In this document: piece by piece, positions 26,623-36,972 of the stretch
Numbering within the stretch: position 1 is the first letter of the stretch
Layout of the letters: each line of letters opens with the position of its first letter
Made by a program: the position numbers and the translations under genes
The notes under the pieces: generated by a model
The model's database searches: none
What the model was told of the DNA's origin: nothing
The model's input: the letters and a program-made list of their open reading frames with translations, nothing else
Assembly (NCBI GenBank): GCA_017883235.1
Contig: JADGNY010000041.1
Span: 1 to 49,533, forward strand
Direction: 5' to 3'
From: Thermoanaerobaculia bacterium
Lineage (GTDB): Bacteria > Acidobacteriota > Thermoanaerobaculia > Gp7-AA8
Length of the DNA: 49,533 nucleotides

Positions 26623-28401
26623 ATGTTCGACAGGAAATTGATTCTTGCAATGTGTGTGGCCGCCGTAGCGCTGATGCCGATTGCATTCGGCCAGGTGCCT
26701 TCCACGCCGGCCGCGGACCAGCCGAAAGCGGCAACTGCGGCCGCCGGCACTGACCAGATTCCGGAGGGCGGTGTTCCGACGTGGATTCACCCCGAGACAC
26801 CGGAACACCGGCGCGACCGGCTCAGCACTGAGGATCCGGGCCCGAATCCCGATCTGAACAAACACTTCTGGCGCTTCGGCAAGTCGTTCCACCTCGAGCG
26901 CTACGAGCGCCGCCTCGCTGCGTACGATCGCGAGGAAGGAACGGTTCGTCCGCTGGGGATGGTGAACTTCGCGTTCGAGATCTACCAGCAGAACGAAAAG
27001 TACGTGTGGGTGTGGATGGCCGATCCGGAGGAGCCGGGGCCGGCAGGGACAACGGGGACCAGCTCCACGCCGGTGCCGAAAAGCCGATACAACGATCTGG
27101 TGATCAAGTTTTTGGAAAAGAGCAGACCGCAGTTCAGCGCGCTCGAGCCGCCGATGAGTGACAAGACGATCCGTTTCGAGGAGGCCTCAGACGGCCTGCC
27201 GAAGGAGGGATCGTGGCGAAACTCCCTTGCCGTAGGCGATATGAACGAAGACGGCTGTCCCGATCTGATCGCGCCGCCGCAGCGTGGTACCTCGAACTAT
27301 CCGGCCATCTTCCTCGGCGACTGCAAAGGTCACTGGAAGATCTGGGACAAGACGAACTTTCCTCATGCGTTCGACTACGGCAGCGCCGTCGTGGCCGACT
27401 TCAACAAAGACGGTCATCTCGATGTCGCCTTCGCCGTTCACCTCACCGGCGTCTTCGTCTACCTCGGCGACGGCAAGGGCAATTTCCGTGAATCGAGCGA
27501 AGGCCTCCCGAAGGACTTCGGCACGCGGCGTCTCGCCGTTACGGATGCAAACAACGATGGCTACCCTGACATCGTGGCGATCTCCGAAGGTCCGAGCGTG
27601 CAGGGAATGGAGAATCCGGTCTACGGCAAGGTGCGTCTCTACCTGAACAAGAAGAAGGGGGCGGAGTGGCAGGGCATCGACGTCGTCCAGCCCGGGGTGA
27701 AGACCGGTGCCGATTGGATCTCCGTCGGGAATTTCAACGGCGACCGCTATCCTGACTTCGTCTTCGGCAGCATGTTCCAGGGAAGCTGGGACATCGTCTA
27801 CGTCAGCAAGGGGCCGAACGAGTGGAAGACCGTCGAAAACGATGGTGACCTGATTCCTTCGCTCGCCTACTACTTCGCCAGTACCGCTGGCAAGTTCTCA
27901 TCGAAAACACGCGATGACGCGATCCTGTCGTACGTGCGCTACTGGCCGACAGATCTCGATGCCGCCATCGTGCCGAAGCCTTCGATCATGGAGATGACGG
28001 CGGTGGATCGCATCTCCTTCACCAAGGATGGTGTGAAGCGGACACCGATCGCTCACTGGAGCGGCCACGAAGGCGTCGCCGGTATGGGGTCGGGCGATTT
28101 TGACGGAGACGGCAATCTCGACATCATCTATACACGGTACAACCCGCGCGAAGCGGTGATCATGCTCGGAGACGGCAAGGGTGGATTTACCCGTGCAAAA
28201 ACCGAGGGGCTCACGATCGCCCCGCAACGGAACTACGACCTCACGGTCGCTGACGTCAACGGCGATGGACTGCCTGACGTGATCGTGATGTACGAGACGT
28301 CCGGCACGTCGTCGCTCAGCGTCAACGACGGCTCGATTCACGTCTTTCTGAACCGTGGACCGATCGCGAAGACGAAGGCTTCGTCACCTGGAAAGAAGTA
28401 A
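26623..28401 (+). CDS. Secreted FG-GAP/VCBS repeat protein
   Basis: A 592-residue secreted protein. The signal peptide is MFDRKLILAMCVAAVALMPIAFG. From about residue 195 it carries at least six FG-GAP/VCBS-type repeats with calcium-binding D-x-D/N-x-D-G loops: DMNEDGCPDLI, DFNKDGHLDVAF, DANNDGYPDIVA, NFNGDRYPDFVF, DFDGDGNLDIIY and DVNGDGLPDVIV. These form a beta-propeller used for adhesion or ligand binding on the cell surface. The ATG has GGAG about eight bases upstream. A GC-rich hairpin follows the stop. Confidence 0.88.
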   Translation: MFDRKLILAMCVAAVALMPIAFGQVPSTPAADQPKAATAAAGTDQIPEGGVPTWIHPETPEHRRDRLSTEDPGPNPDLNKHFWRFGKSFHLERYERRLAAYDREEGTVRPLGMVNFAFEIYQQNEKYVWVWMADPEEPGPAGTTGTSSTPVPKSRYNDLVIKFLEKSRPQFSALEPPMSDKTIRFEEASDGLPKEGSWRNSLAVGDMNEDGCPDLIAPPQRGTSNYPAIFLGDCKGHWKIWDKTNFPHAFDYGSAVVADFNKDGHLDVAFAVHLTGVFVYLGDGKGNFRESSEGLPKDFGTRRLAVTDANNDGYPDIVAISEGPSVQGMENPVYGKVRLYLNKKKGAEWQGIDVVQPGVKTGADWISVGNFNGDRYPDFVFGSMFQGSWDIVYVSKGPNEWKTVENDGDLIPSLAYYFASTAGKFSSKTRDDAILSYVRYWPTDLDAAIVPKPSIMEMTAVDRISFTKDGVKRTPIAHWSGHEGVAGMGSGDFDGDGNLDIIYTRYNPREAVIMLGDGKGGFTRAKTEGLTIAPQRNYDLTVADVNGDGLPDVIVMYETSGTSSLSVNDGSIHVFLNRGPIAKTKASSPGKK

Positions 28402-28412
28402 GGTTCGATTCG

Positions 28413-28443
28413 CGGCCGGGCGGCGAAAACGTCCGCCCGGCCG
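28413..28443 (+). terminator. GC-rich hairpin after the FG-GAP gene
   Basis: An 11 bp stem (CGGCCGGGCGG / CCGCCCGGCCG) with loop CGAAAACGT lies 11 bp after the stop codon. No T-tract follows, so it may be a weak terminator or a 3'-end stabilising hairpin. Confidence 0.5.
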
Positions 28444-28545
28444 TGCCGGCGAATCCTTCTCCGCTCTCGTTTTGGGCATGGTTCGCGCATCGCGACCCTC
28501 GCGGAGGGGGAGGGGCTCCCGAGGGGCACCGGACAGGATTGGTGC

Positions 28546-28660
28546 TTGTGCAGAAGTGCTGTTTCGGTATAATCCACGCGATCTTGTCCAATCAGCCTAT
28601 GTCGTAACCACATAAAAATGCGTTCAAGGCATTGACTTCTGGGTTCAGAGGCAATACTGT
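28546..28660 (+). promoter_or_regulatory. Tandem promoters for the secreted protein gene at 28787
   Basis: Two sigma70-like promoters lie in the 385 bp gap. One has TTGTGC (28546-28551), a 16 bp spacer and TATAAT (28568-28573). The other has TTGACT (28632-28637), a 17 bp spacer and TACTGT (28655-28660). The resulting leaders are about 205 and 120 nt. The rest of the gap shows no convincing gene. Confidence 0.6.
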
Positions 28661-28786
28661 TACTCAAAACTGGAATAGGAAGACAAGTTTTCAAATTCGG
28701 CGCGGGAGGTGATCGTATCGTCGAGAGAGGGTGACCACAATCCGAACAATCAGATTCAAACAATCATCGATGTGTAGGAGAACAGC

Positions 28787-30451
28787 ATGAAAAAATTAAT
28801 GGTTCTGGCCATGATGGCCACCCTCCTGATGGCGGGCTCCGCCTTCGCGATCCAGCGTTCGAGCAGCAATCATCTGACGCCGGTTCCGAACGCGACCTTC
28901 GCATTTGGAGCGCCGGGTATCGCCGCCGGCCCGACGACGACGAACAACGACGACTCGTGCGATATCGGTACCGCACCGGCCGCGACGTTGCTTCTGCCGT
29001 ACTTCGAGGTCGATCCGAATCCGGCGGTTCAGGGTCAGACGACTCTGTTCACGATCACGAACGTCAGCCGCGCGCCTCAGATCGCCCACGTGACGATCTG
29101 GACCGACTGGTCGTTCCCGGTCCTCGACTTCAACATCTTCCTGACCGGCTATGACGTTCAGCCGATCAACCTCTATGACGTCATCGTTCGTGGCGTGGTT
29201 GCTCCTCCGAGCGGCACGACCCCGTTGACGACTCCTGGAACTCTGTCGCTGTCGAACACCACCGGTAACAACAACCTGGTGCTCGCCGGCTCCTTCCCGT
29301 GCACGAACCTGCCGGGCGCTCTGCCCACCAGCCTCGTCACGGCGGTCAGAACCGCTCTGACCACGGGCGTCTTCAACCCGGGCGGTAGTTTCCCGGCATG
29401 CTCCACCGCGGGTGGTGTGCATGCGAACGCCATCGGTTATGTGACCGTTGACGTCGCGGCCGACTGCTCGGTCAAGTTCCCCAGCGACCCGACCTACTTC
29501 GCCGGGCCTTTTGCTGAAATCCTGTTTGATAACGTCCTCATCGGCGACTACGAGCAGCTCGGACCGGCCCCGGCCGGCACTGGCGCTGCCGCCAGCTTCG
29601 ACGGTGGTGGCAACCCGATGGTTCACATTCGCGCCGTACCCGAGGGTGGTGGCGCAGGTATCGGCGGCGGAGCACAGCCGGGAACGAACCTGCCGTACAC
29701 CTTCTATGATCGCTATACCCCGGCCGCCAACCGCACGGCCGATCGTCGTCAGCCGCTGCCGTCGACGTTTGCTGCCCGTTACATCCAGGGTGGCACCGGC
29801 GCGTTTGCCACGAACTACAAGATCTGGCGCGAAGGCCTCACCGGCCCCTCCACCACAACGAGCTGCGCGTCGTACATCAACAACAGCGCGATCCCCATCT
29901 TGGAAATGATCCGCTTCGACGAGAAGGAAACCCCGTTCAGCCTCGGCACGGGTCCGGTCTGCTCGCCTTGCGGCAATCAAACCCCGGTGCTGCCGGAAAC
30001 GTCTTCGACGAACACCACCAGCACGCTCTTCCCGGCCCTCGCCGGAACCGACGTTGGCGGTTGGATGTACCTCAACATGAACAACGGCGGCGCCCCTGTG
30101 TACTCCGTCACGGGTCATCCGAGCGGAATTAGCAGCTCGGGTCCGAGCGTCTTTGGACCAGCGGGTAGCCTCACCACGCCGCGCGCGAGCCAGAACTGGG
30201 TCGTCATCGAGATGTTCGGTAATGTCGGCCTCAACCGTCTGACGGTCGACTTCGACGCCGCATGGCTCGGCAATGGCTGCTCGGCTGCTGCTCTCATCAA
30301 CGGCGGCTCGGCTCTTGGACCGGCCATCGGACCTGCTGGCGGCATCTTTGTCTGCCCGCCGGGACCGGCTGGTGTTCCTGCCCAGGTCCCGATGACCAAC
30401 GGCACGACCACTCAGTGCACCGGCACCAACACGACCCCGAACGTTCCGTAA
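28787..30451 (+). CDS. Secreted protein of unknown family (554 aa)
   Basis: The protein begins MKKLMVLAMMATLLMAGSAFA, a signal peptide. The mature part is rich in Gly, Pro, Thr and Asn and low in charge. It has segments such as TLLLPYFEVDPNPAVQGQTT and APQIAHVTIWTDWSFPVLDF, and several Cys pairs (FPCTNLPG, FPACSTAGG, GPVCSPCGNQ). It looks like a beta-rich surface or matrix protein; no domain is recognised. Tandem promoters, an AGGAG ribosome site and a textbook terminator right after the stop suggest an abundantly expressed single-gene unit. Confidence 0.75.
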   Translation: MKKLMVLAMMATLLMAGSAFAIQRSSSNHLTPVPNATFAFGAPGIAAGPTTTNNDDSCDIGTAPAATLLLPYFEVDPNPAVQGQTTLFTITNVSRAPQIAHVTIWTDWSFPVLDFNIFLTGYDVQPINLYDVIVRGVVAPPSGTTPLTTPGTLSLSNTTGNNNLVLAGSFPCTNLPGALPTSLVTAVRTALTTGVFNPGGSFPACSTAGGVHANAIGYVTVDVAADCSVKFPSDPTYFAGPFAEILFDNVLIGDYEQLGPAPAGTGAAASFDGGGNPMVHIRAVPEGGGAGIGGGAQPGTNLPYTFYDRYTPAANRTADRRQPLPSTFAARYIQGGTGAFATNYKIWREGLTGPSTTTSCASYINNSAIPILEMIRFDEKETPFSLGTGPVCSPCGNQTPVLPETSSTNTTSTLFPALAGTDVGGWMYLNMNNGGAPVYSVTGHPSGISSSGPSVFGPAGSLTTPRASQNWVVIEMFGNVGLNRLTVDFDAAWLGNGCSAAALINGGSALGPAIGPAGGIFVCPPGPAGVPAQVPMTNGTTTQCTGTNTTPNVP

Positions 30452-30478
30452 CTCTAACCCTATTGCAGTTGCCGTACA

Positions 30479-30507
30479 GGCGGGCCGGTTTTCCGGCCCG
30501 CCTTTTT
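30479..30507 (+). terminator. Strong intrinsic terminator
   Basis: A perfect 10 bp stem (GGCGGGCCGG / CCGGCCCGCC) with a TTTT loop is followed by TTTTTC, 27 bp after the stop of the secreted protein gene. Confidence 0.93.
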
Positions 30508-30636
30508 CTTGCCCAACTTTTCGCGTGACAACAGGCGGTCCTTTGAGTAAAATAACAATCCGGCATGTGGCGTTCGCTCGCCTGCGTCGGCGGCGGATCG
30601 CTCTGCCGTGTCATTCGTTTCCACGGAGGAGAGAAA

Positions 30637-33600
30637 GTGAACTCGATTCATCGCAGGTGGTTTTTAGTGTGCTGTCTGGCGTTGATGTCGGTGACTGCCA
30701 CGGTGTACGCGCAGGATTGGCCGCTGCCGGCAGCGACGCCCAACACCGACGTGCTGTGCGCCGGTTGCTATAACGGCAAGGACGGCCTCAAGACCATTGG
30801 CTATCCACCGACACTCAGATTCGTGGGCCGGTTCGTCGATTCGGAAGCGACGGGGGATTACCAGTTTTACTTTCGGACGGCCCGCGCACGCGGTGTCTCC
30901 TTTCTCGAGTCCCCGGACCCAGCGAAGAGCCGCGTCTATATGATGGTCGGAAGCGGCGTGGGCGCCTATACCACCGACACGTTCCTTTCACGGGTGGCCG
31001 CTCACGAAACGCTCTACCCGGCAGCGGCCATCCCGACCCGTCCTTCCAACGCGCGGTCGCCATACAGTGAGCTGTTCCTCTGGTGGGATCAATGGTTTTA
31101 CGCAGAACAGAGCGAACCTCGGTGGGTCATCGAGGGCGGCGATGGAATGGATCGCCTTTATGGAATCGACTACGACGATCGCGGTTATGTCTATATGGCG
31201 TACGGCACGTTCGGGTGGGGCATCGCTCATGACGACTTCGGAACGGGCGCGGACAAGATGCCGAGTGTGTACCAGCATGTTAGCCAGGGAAACGACGTCG
31301 CGCCGGTCACGATCGTTCTCTGCAAGGTTGACGGTCAGTACTACGTTGTCATTACCTCCGGGAGCGCCCAAGCGCAGGTATGGAATGTCACGGACCCGGT
31401 GAACCCTGTAAAAATGAGCGACCTGCCGGGTCGCGCCTTCAATTCCGTTGCGAGAGATGTTTCCGGTTCACGTGTCGCGACCGTTGACGGCAACGGACGG
31501 CTGCAGATCCTTACCACCAGTGCCTTCGTAAATGGTGGCACCCCTCTGATCTCACGCACGCTTGCCGGTGGGGGGTACTGGAACGTAACGACGGACGGGA
31601 CTACTTTCTACGCCCAGTCGTCGATCGCCGGTGTCGAATATATCTCCATAATCAACGGCTCCACGTACGCCGAGACGCAGTTTCCGATCCTGTCAGCAAC
31701 CGGTGCCCCGGTCTCCATGGAATCCGACGGCATCCGGGCTGGCGCGGGCTACTTGGCGATGTGGGGTATCGACCCGTCGATCGGTGGATACAACCTTCGT
31801 CTCTATAAGATTGGTACTGGTGGTGCTCTCTCCGAAATACCGATGGATAATTACTTCATCAAGTATTACGGAGGAGCGTCTCCGGTTGGCTACACGCATC
31901 CATTTCGCGCCACGTTTTGTGATGTTGTGCCCTACAAGCGGGGAGGGAAGACGTACCTCGTCCTCGCAGCGGGGGGCCTCGGTGACCTTTATGAAATCAG
32001 GGCCGGCGATACGTTGACCGCTCACCTCAGCAGCACGCCGACTCCGTTCTACGGGGACCGGCAGACCTTTACCAGCTCCACGGCGTCCAACAATCCGATG
32101 GCGGTGAACTGGGACTTTGGAGACGGAACCCAGGGCTCGACGCTTGCGGGGTCACCGACGATCACACACCAATTCGGAGGCGCTACCGCGGCCGACCTCC
32201 CGTTGACACGGCGGGTCACGGCCACGAGCCAGACGGATTCCACGCTGACCGATTCGCTTACCGTTACCCTGGCCAAGCCTTCGGCCGGTTTCAAGGTCGC
32301 TGCAACAGGCTATTTGTTCCGGTTGCCTGACGCCAGCTCGGCGGCGCAGATCGTAACCAGCGATGAGTTCGCCGACATCTCGGACGGCAACAACGAAGGC
32401 CACTATACGCAGTGGACGCTCGATCAGACGACGACGAAGAAACAGCCGTCCGTCACCACACCGGTCGGCGCCTGCGGACAGCACACGCTCAAATTCGTCG
32501 CCCACTATGGGCCGTATGACCCATCGACGTTCGCCGCGAGTTCTGACGCGCAATTCGCGATCGACTCGGTGACGTACACCGCGAAACCGTTCGCGGTCAC
32601 TGTCCTGGTGCCTCCGGCAAGCACGCCCCCACCAGCGTCCGTCCAATTCACGGCCGCCGTGCGCACGTCATCGCTTCCGGCCGATCTGCCGAATGGTGCC
32701 AATACAGCATGCACCTACGAGTGGGATCTGGTCGACGGGACAAACCCCAACAACAAGCAGGTTCTCAATACGGGCACCAGCGATCTTGGACATATTCCGC
32801 CGAGTAGTCCGGTGCTCACAAGCTCGTTCGCTCCGCTGGGTAAGAAGGTCGTTCTTGTTGTTACCGTGAGCTCCAATGGCGTCGGTTCCGTTTGCAACGC
32901 CGCGGGATTTGCGGCGCAATCCGCCGCGACGGATATTCTGAAAGGGCCGGACCCGGCGCTCGTCGTGACCGGCTGCGCGCACATAGGTGATCCCTGCAAG
33001 GTCACGGTGACCTCGGGGGGTTCGCAAACCGGCTGGTCCTATGACTGGAGCACGACCGGACCTGCTCCGTGCCCGCACTGTGGTGCGCAGCCCGATTTCT
33101 CCCCGGTCTTCACACAGATCGGAACCTACACGGTTACTCTCGTTGCCGCCAATGGAATCGGGTCAGCTACCGCGCAATCCGCGCCGATCTCTGTAGGGCA
33201 GGCCACTTGCGTCGCGCCGCAGGAAGCGAACACCGCCATCGGTTTCAGTGGTGCATCATCGGGCTGCTTCAGCAGCCTCGATACCTGCTCCGCGGGGGAG
33301 ACGATTACCTTCCGTGTTTCCGCATTCGGGTGGTCCATTGGAGATTGCAATACGTATCTGTGGAACTTCGGCGACGGAGCGCAATCGACCGCTGCACAGC
33401 CGACCCACGCATACAGCACCAATGGGCAATACTCGGTGACGTTGGCGCTCACCGGTGGCCTCACTACGGCTCACATTCCGACCTCGGTTACGGTCGGTAG
33501 CGTTGTGCCACCGCCTCCCCCACCACCGCCGCCGCCCCCGCCCGGCTCATGCAGCACGCTGACGGCGCAAACCGCCTACGTCGGCTTTGTTGGCAACACC

Positions 33601-34539
33601 TCGGGATGCACCAGCAACTTCGGCACCTGCAATCCGGCGGAGAGCATCCTCTTTACTCTCTATCCGTCCGGCGCGTACAACTTCGCCTGCCCGTCGTCGA
33701 ACTTCCAGTGGAGCTTCAGCGACGGTGGTAGCGGGACCGGACAGAGCACCAACCATACATTCGGCAGCCAGGGGACGTATACCGCTTCGTGCACGGTCAG
33801 TAACAGTGGCGGAACACAAACTTACACGGCGGCCGTACAGGTTGGAAGTTCTGTGCCGCGAACTTGCGGAACGATGACCCAATCAAACGTTGCTCTTACC
33901 TATAGCGGGATCAACTGCAGTGACGCCGGTGGCGATTGCCAGGCGACGAAGAACGTCGCGTTCGCCGCCGTCGGGAAGGGCTCTACCCCGTACGACTTCA
34001 CCTGTGCACCGCACAACTATTCGTGGACCTTTGGCGACGGCAGCAGCGGCAGCGGCGCCACTCCGACGCACGCGTACGCAAACGCCGGGACGTATACCGC
34101 GACAGTCACCGTTACGCAGGGGGCCCAGAACATCCAGTTCTCTCATGTCGTTACCGTCAGCGGAAGTGGTGGCGGAACCGGCAGTTGCCCGACGATGTAT
34201 CCGGACTCCAACGTGTATGTGACCTTTAATGGGGCGACAAGCCAGTGCCCCTTCGGAGCCAGCGGAGCGTGTAATGTTGGCGAGTCCATATCCTTTACAG
34301 TTCGCACGTTAACTGGGGGGTATGACCTCGGATGCGATACCCATACATATTCATGGGATTTCGGTGACGGTAGCCACTCGACGGACCAGAACCCGACGCA
34401 CGTGTACGAAACGGACGGCACTTACAAGGTAACTTTGCATCTGGCGAATCGGACACAGGCGGTCGATCTCGGGGCAACCGTGAAGGTCGGCACTGGCGTC
34501 TCCGTGCCGCCCCGGCGCCGCGCTGCTGGACGCCACTAG
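30637..34539 (+). CDS. Large secreted protein: beta-propeller plus Cys-containing PKD repeats
   Basis: About 1300 residues. The GTG at 30637 has GGAGGAG five bases upstream and opens a signal peptide (RRWFLVCCLALMSVTATVYA); the ATG at 30565 has no such site. Residues about 45-480 look like a beta-propeller (VWNVTDPVNPVKMSDLPGRA is LVIVD-like). PKD-type domains follow, marked by WDFGDGTQGS, YEWDLVDGT, WNFGDGAQ, WSFSDGGSG, WTFGDGSSG and WDFGDGSHS. The last four form about 110-residue modules, each with four regularly placed Cys. A run of 12 prolines follows the first of these modules near residue 960. The C-terminal tail is basic (VPPRRRAAGRH), with no anchoring motif recognised. Likely a surface adhesin or polysaccharide-binding protein. 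Confidence 0.85.
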   Translation: MNSIHRRWFLVCCLALMSVTATVYAQDWPLPAATPNTDVLCAGCYNGKDGLKTIGYPPTLRFVGRFVDSEATGDYQFYFRTARARGVSFLESPDPAKSRVYMMVGSGVGAYTTDTFLSRVAAHETLYPAAAIPTRPSNARSPYSELFLWWDQWFYAEQSEPRWVIEGGDGMDRLYGIDYDDRGYVYMAYGTFGWGIAHDDFGTGADKMPSVYQHVSQGNDVAPVTIVLCKVDGQYYVVITSGSAQAQVWNVTDPVNPVKMSDLPGRAFNSVARDVSGSRVATVDGNGRLQILTTSAFVNGGTPLISRTLAGGGYWNVTTDGTTFYAQSSIAGVEYISIINGSTYAETQFPILSATGAPVSMESDGIRAGAGYLAMWGIDPSIGGYNLRLYKIGTGGALSEIPMDNYFIKYYGGASPVGYTHPFRATFCDVVPYKRGGKTYLVLAAGGLGDLYEIRAGDTLTAHLSSTPTPFYGDRQTFTSSTASNNPMAVNWDFGDGTQGSTLAGSPTITHQFGGATAADLPLTRRVTATSQTDSTLTDSLTVTLAKPSAGFKVAATGYLFRLPDASSAAQIVTSDEFADISDGNNEGHYTQWTLDQTTTKKQPSVTTPVGACGQHTLKFVAHYGPYDPSTFAASSDAQFAIDSVTYTAKPFAVTVLVPPASTPPPASVQFTAAVRTSSLPADLPNGANTACTYEWDLVDGTNPNNKQVLNTGTSDLGHIPPSSPVLTSSFAPLGKKVVLVVTVSSNGVGSVCNAAGFAAQSAATDILKGPDPALVVTGCAHIGDPCKVTVTSGGSQTGWSYDWSTTGPAPCPHCGAQPDFSPVFTQIGTYTVTLVAANGIGSATAQSAPISVGQATCVAPQEANTAIGFSGASSGCFSSLDTCSAGETITFRVSAFGWSIGDCNTYLWNFGDGAQSTAAQPTHAYSTNGQYSVTLALTGGLTTAHIPTSVTVGSVVPPPPPPPPPPPPGSCSTLTAQTAYVGFVGNTSGCTSNFGTCNPAESILFTLYPSGAYNFACPSSNFQWSFSDGGSGTGQSTNHTFGSQGTYTASCTVSNSGGTQTYTAAVQVGSSVPRTCGTMTQSNVALTYSGINCSDAGGDCQATKNVAFAAVGKGSTPYDFTCAPHNYSWTFGDGSSGSGATPTHAYANAGTYTATVTVTQGAQNIQFSHVVTVSGSGGGTGSCPTMYPDSNVYVTFNGATSQCPFGASGACNVGESISFTVRTLTGGYDLGCDTHTYSWDFGDGSHSTDQNPTHVYETDGTYKVTLHLANRTQAVDLGATVKVGTGVSVPPRRRAAGRH

Positions 34540-34565
34540 CTGCAAATCCAACGGAACACCATCCT

Positions 34566-34599
34566 AAAGTGGCGGGCTCCGGCCCGCCACTTTCTTTTT
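34566..34599 (+). terminator. Strong intrinsic terminator
   Basis: A 12 bp stem (AAAGTGGCGGGC / GCCCGCCACTTT) with a TCCG loop is followed by CTTTTT, 26 bp after the PKD gene stop. It separates this gene from the polysaccharide operon starting at 34640. Confidence 0.93.
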
Positions 34600-34626
34600 G
34601 CGCGATGGTTTTACCGCTCCGGTCCG

Positions 34627-34632
34627 TACAAT
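34627..34632 (+). promoter_or_regulatory. -10 element of a likely leaderless transcript
   Basis: TACAAT ends seven bases before the ATG at 34640 and no ribosome site is visible. A good -35 is not evident. This favours 34640 over the in-frame ATG at 34631, which overlaps the hexamer. Confidence 0.45.
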
Positions 34633-34639
34633 GTCTGCG

Positions 34640-35865
<1,226 letters not shown>

Positions 35866-35869
<4 letters not shown>

Positions 35870-36915
35870 CGTCGATCTCGCTGCTGGTCATCAACTACCA
35901 CTCGGCCTCCCTTGCCGCTGACGCCATCCGCACGGCGCGCGATACGTCGTCCGGGCCACTGCAAACGGTTGTCGTCGACAACAGTGACGACCCCGTGGAA
36001 GTGGAGGCGTTGCGCGGCATCGCGGACGTGGTGATCGCGGCGCCGCGCAATCTGGGTTACGCCGGCGGCATCAATGCCGGCCGCCGGTCGTGCGACGGCG
36101 AGGTCATCGTCGTCTCCAATCCCGACGTCCAATTCGGCGAACATGCGATCGATCGGCTTGCTGACGCAGGTGCCGCCGTCGCCGGGCCTGCTCTTTTCTG
36201 GGATGAGGCGCACCGGTGGATGCTGCCCCCGGCCGATCTGCAGACGAGGAGCGAGGTCCTCGACCGCGTGTTTGCCAGCCGTTCGCGCACCTGGGCAGGA
36301 AGGCGCGGCCGGCGGCGCTTCGCCGCGCGCGTCGCCTTCTGGTCGATCGACAAGCCGACTCGTGTCCGTGCACTCTCCGGCGCTGTGATGGCGGTCCGCG
36401 CTGCCGCGCTCGATGCCGCTGGTGGTTTCGACGAACGCTTCGCCCTCTACTTTGAAGAGAACGACTTTCTTCGCAGGGTTCGAGGCGAGGTCGTGTACGT
36501 CCCCGCCGCGCGCTGCCGGCATTTGTACAACCAGAGCGCCGCTGGCTCGAGCGAAGCGCCGGCACTGTATGCGCAGTCGGAGGAGCGGTACCTTCGGAAG
36601 TGGGGCGGGCTATTCGCGAAGAGATTCGAACAACATCGACCCGACTCCCTGAACCAACCCTCTGCAAACGGCCGGATTGGAGAGGCCGCCCTCCCTTTCG
36701 GCAGCGACAGCGTCGTCATCGAAGCGTCGCCGCTTAGGAGCTTCGAGACCGCCGCGGGTCACTTCGGCAACGACGTTGTGGACATTCCTGACGACATCTG
36801 GAGCACGTACCGCGGAGAGGTCCTTTACCTGCGCGCGGTCGACCGGCGCAGCGGACGCGTACTCCATTCGTGGGCCAAAGATAGGAGTCTGCGCGGTAGA
36901 ACGATGGAGCGATGA
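35866..36915 (+). CDS. Family 2 glycosyltransferase (rhamnosyltransferase-like)
   Basis: A 349-residue GT-A fold enzyme. Visible motifs are SISLLVINYHSASLAADAI at the N-terminus, TVVVDNSDDP, the RNLGYAGGINAG loop, VSNPDVQFG as the metal-binding region, and ALSGAVMAVRAAALDAAGGF then FALYFEENDFLRRV as the acceptor-side motif. This is the WbbL-type layout of enzymes adding rhamnose or similar sugars to lipid-linked glycans. It overlaps the Wzt-like gene by ATGA. After about residue 245 the C-terminus is less conserved. Confidence 0.85.
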
Positions 36916-36960
36916 TGGTGGCCGAGCCTTGGGCAACCAGCGCAGCCGGCCGTGCCGGCC

Positions 36961-36966
36961 TAGAAT
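36961..36966 (+). promoter_or_regulatory. -10 element of a likely leaderless transcript
   Basis: TAGAAT ends six bases before the ATG at 36973. The gap from the preceding gene is 57 bp and also contains a GCCGGCC...GCCGGCC inverted repeat. No Shine-Dalgarno is seen. Confidence 0.4.
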
Positions 36967-36972
36967 ACAGGC

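Noticed and set aside
28709-28777. A 22-codon leader ORF (GTG at 28709) ending just before the gene at 28787
   Set aside because: A GGGAG precedes the GTG too closely, and the peptide shows no regulatory codon run. It could be chance in a 385 bp gap.
30565-30636. Upstream ATG start for the PKD protein
   Set aside because: It adds 24 residues ahead of the signal peptide. The GTG at 30637 has a GGAGGAG ribosome site.
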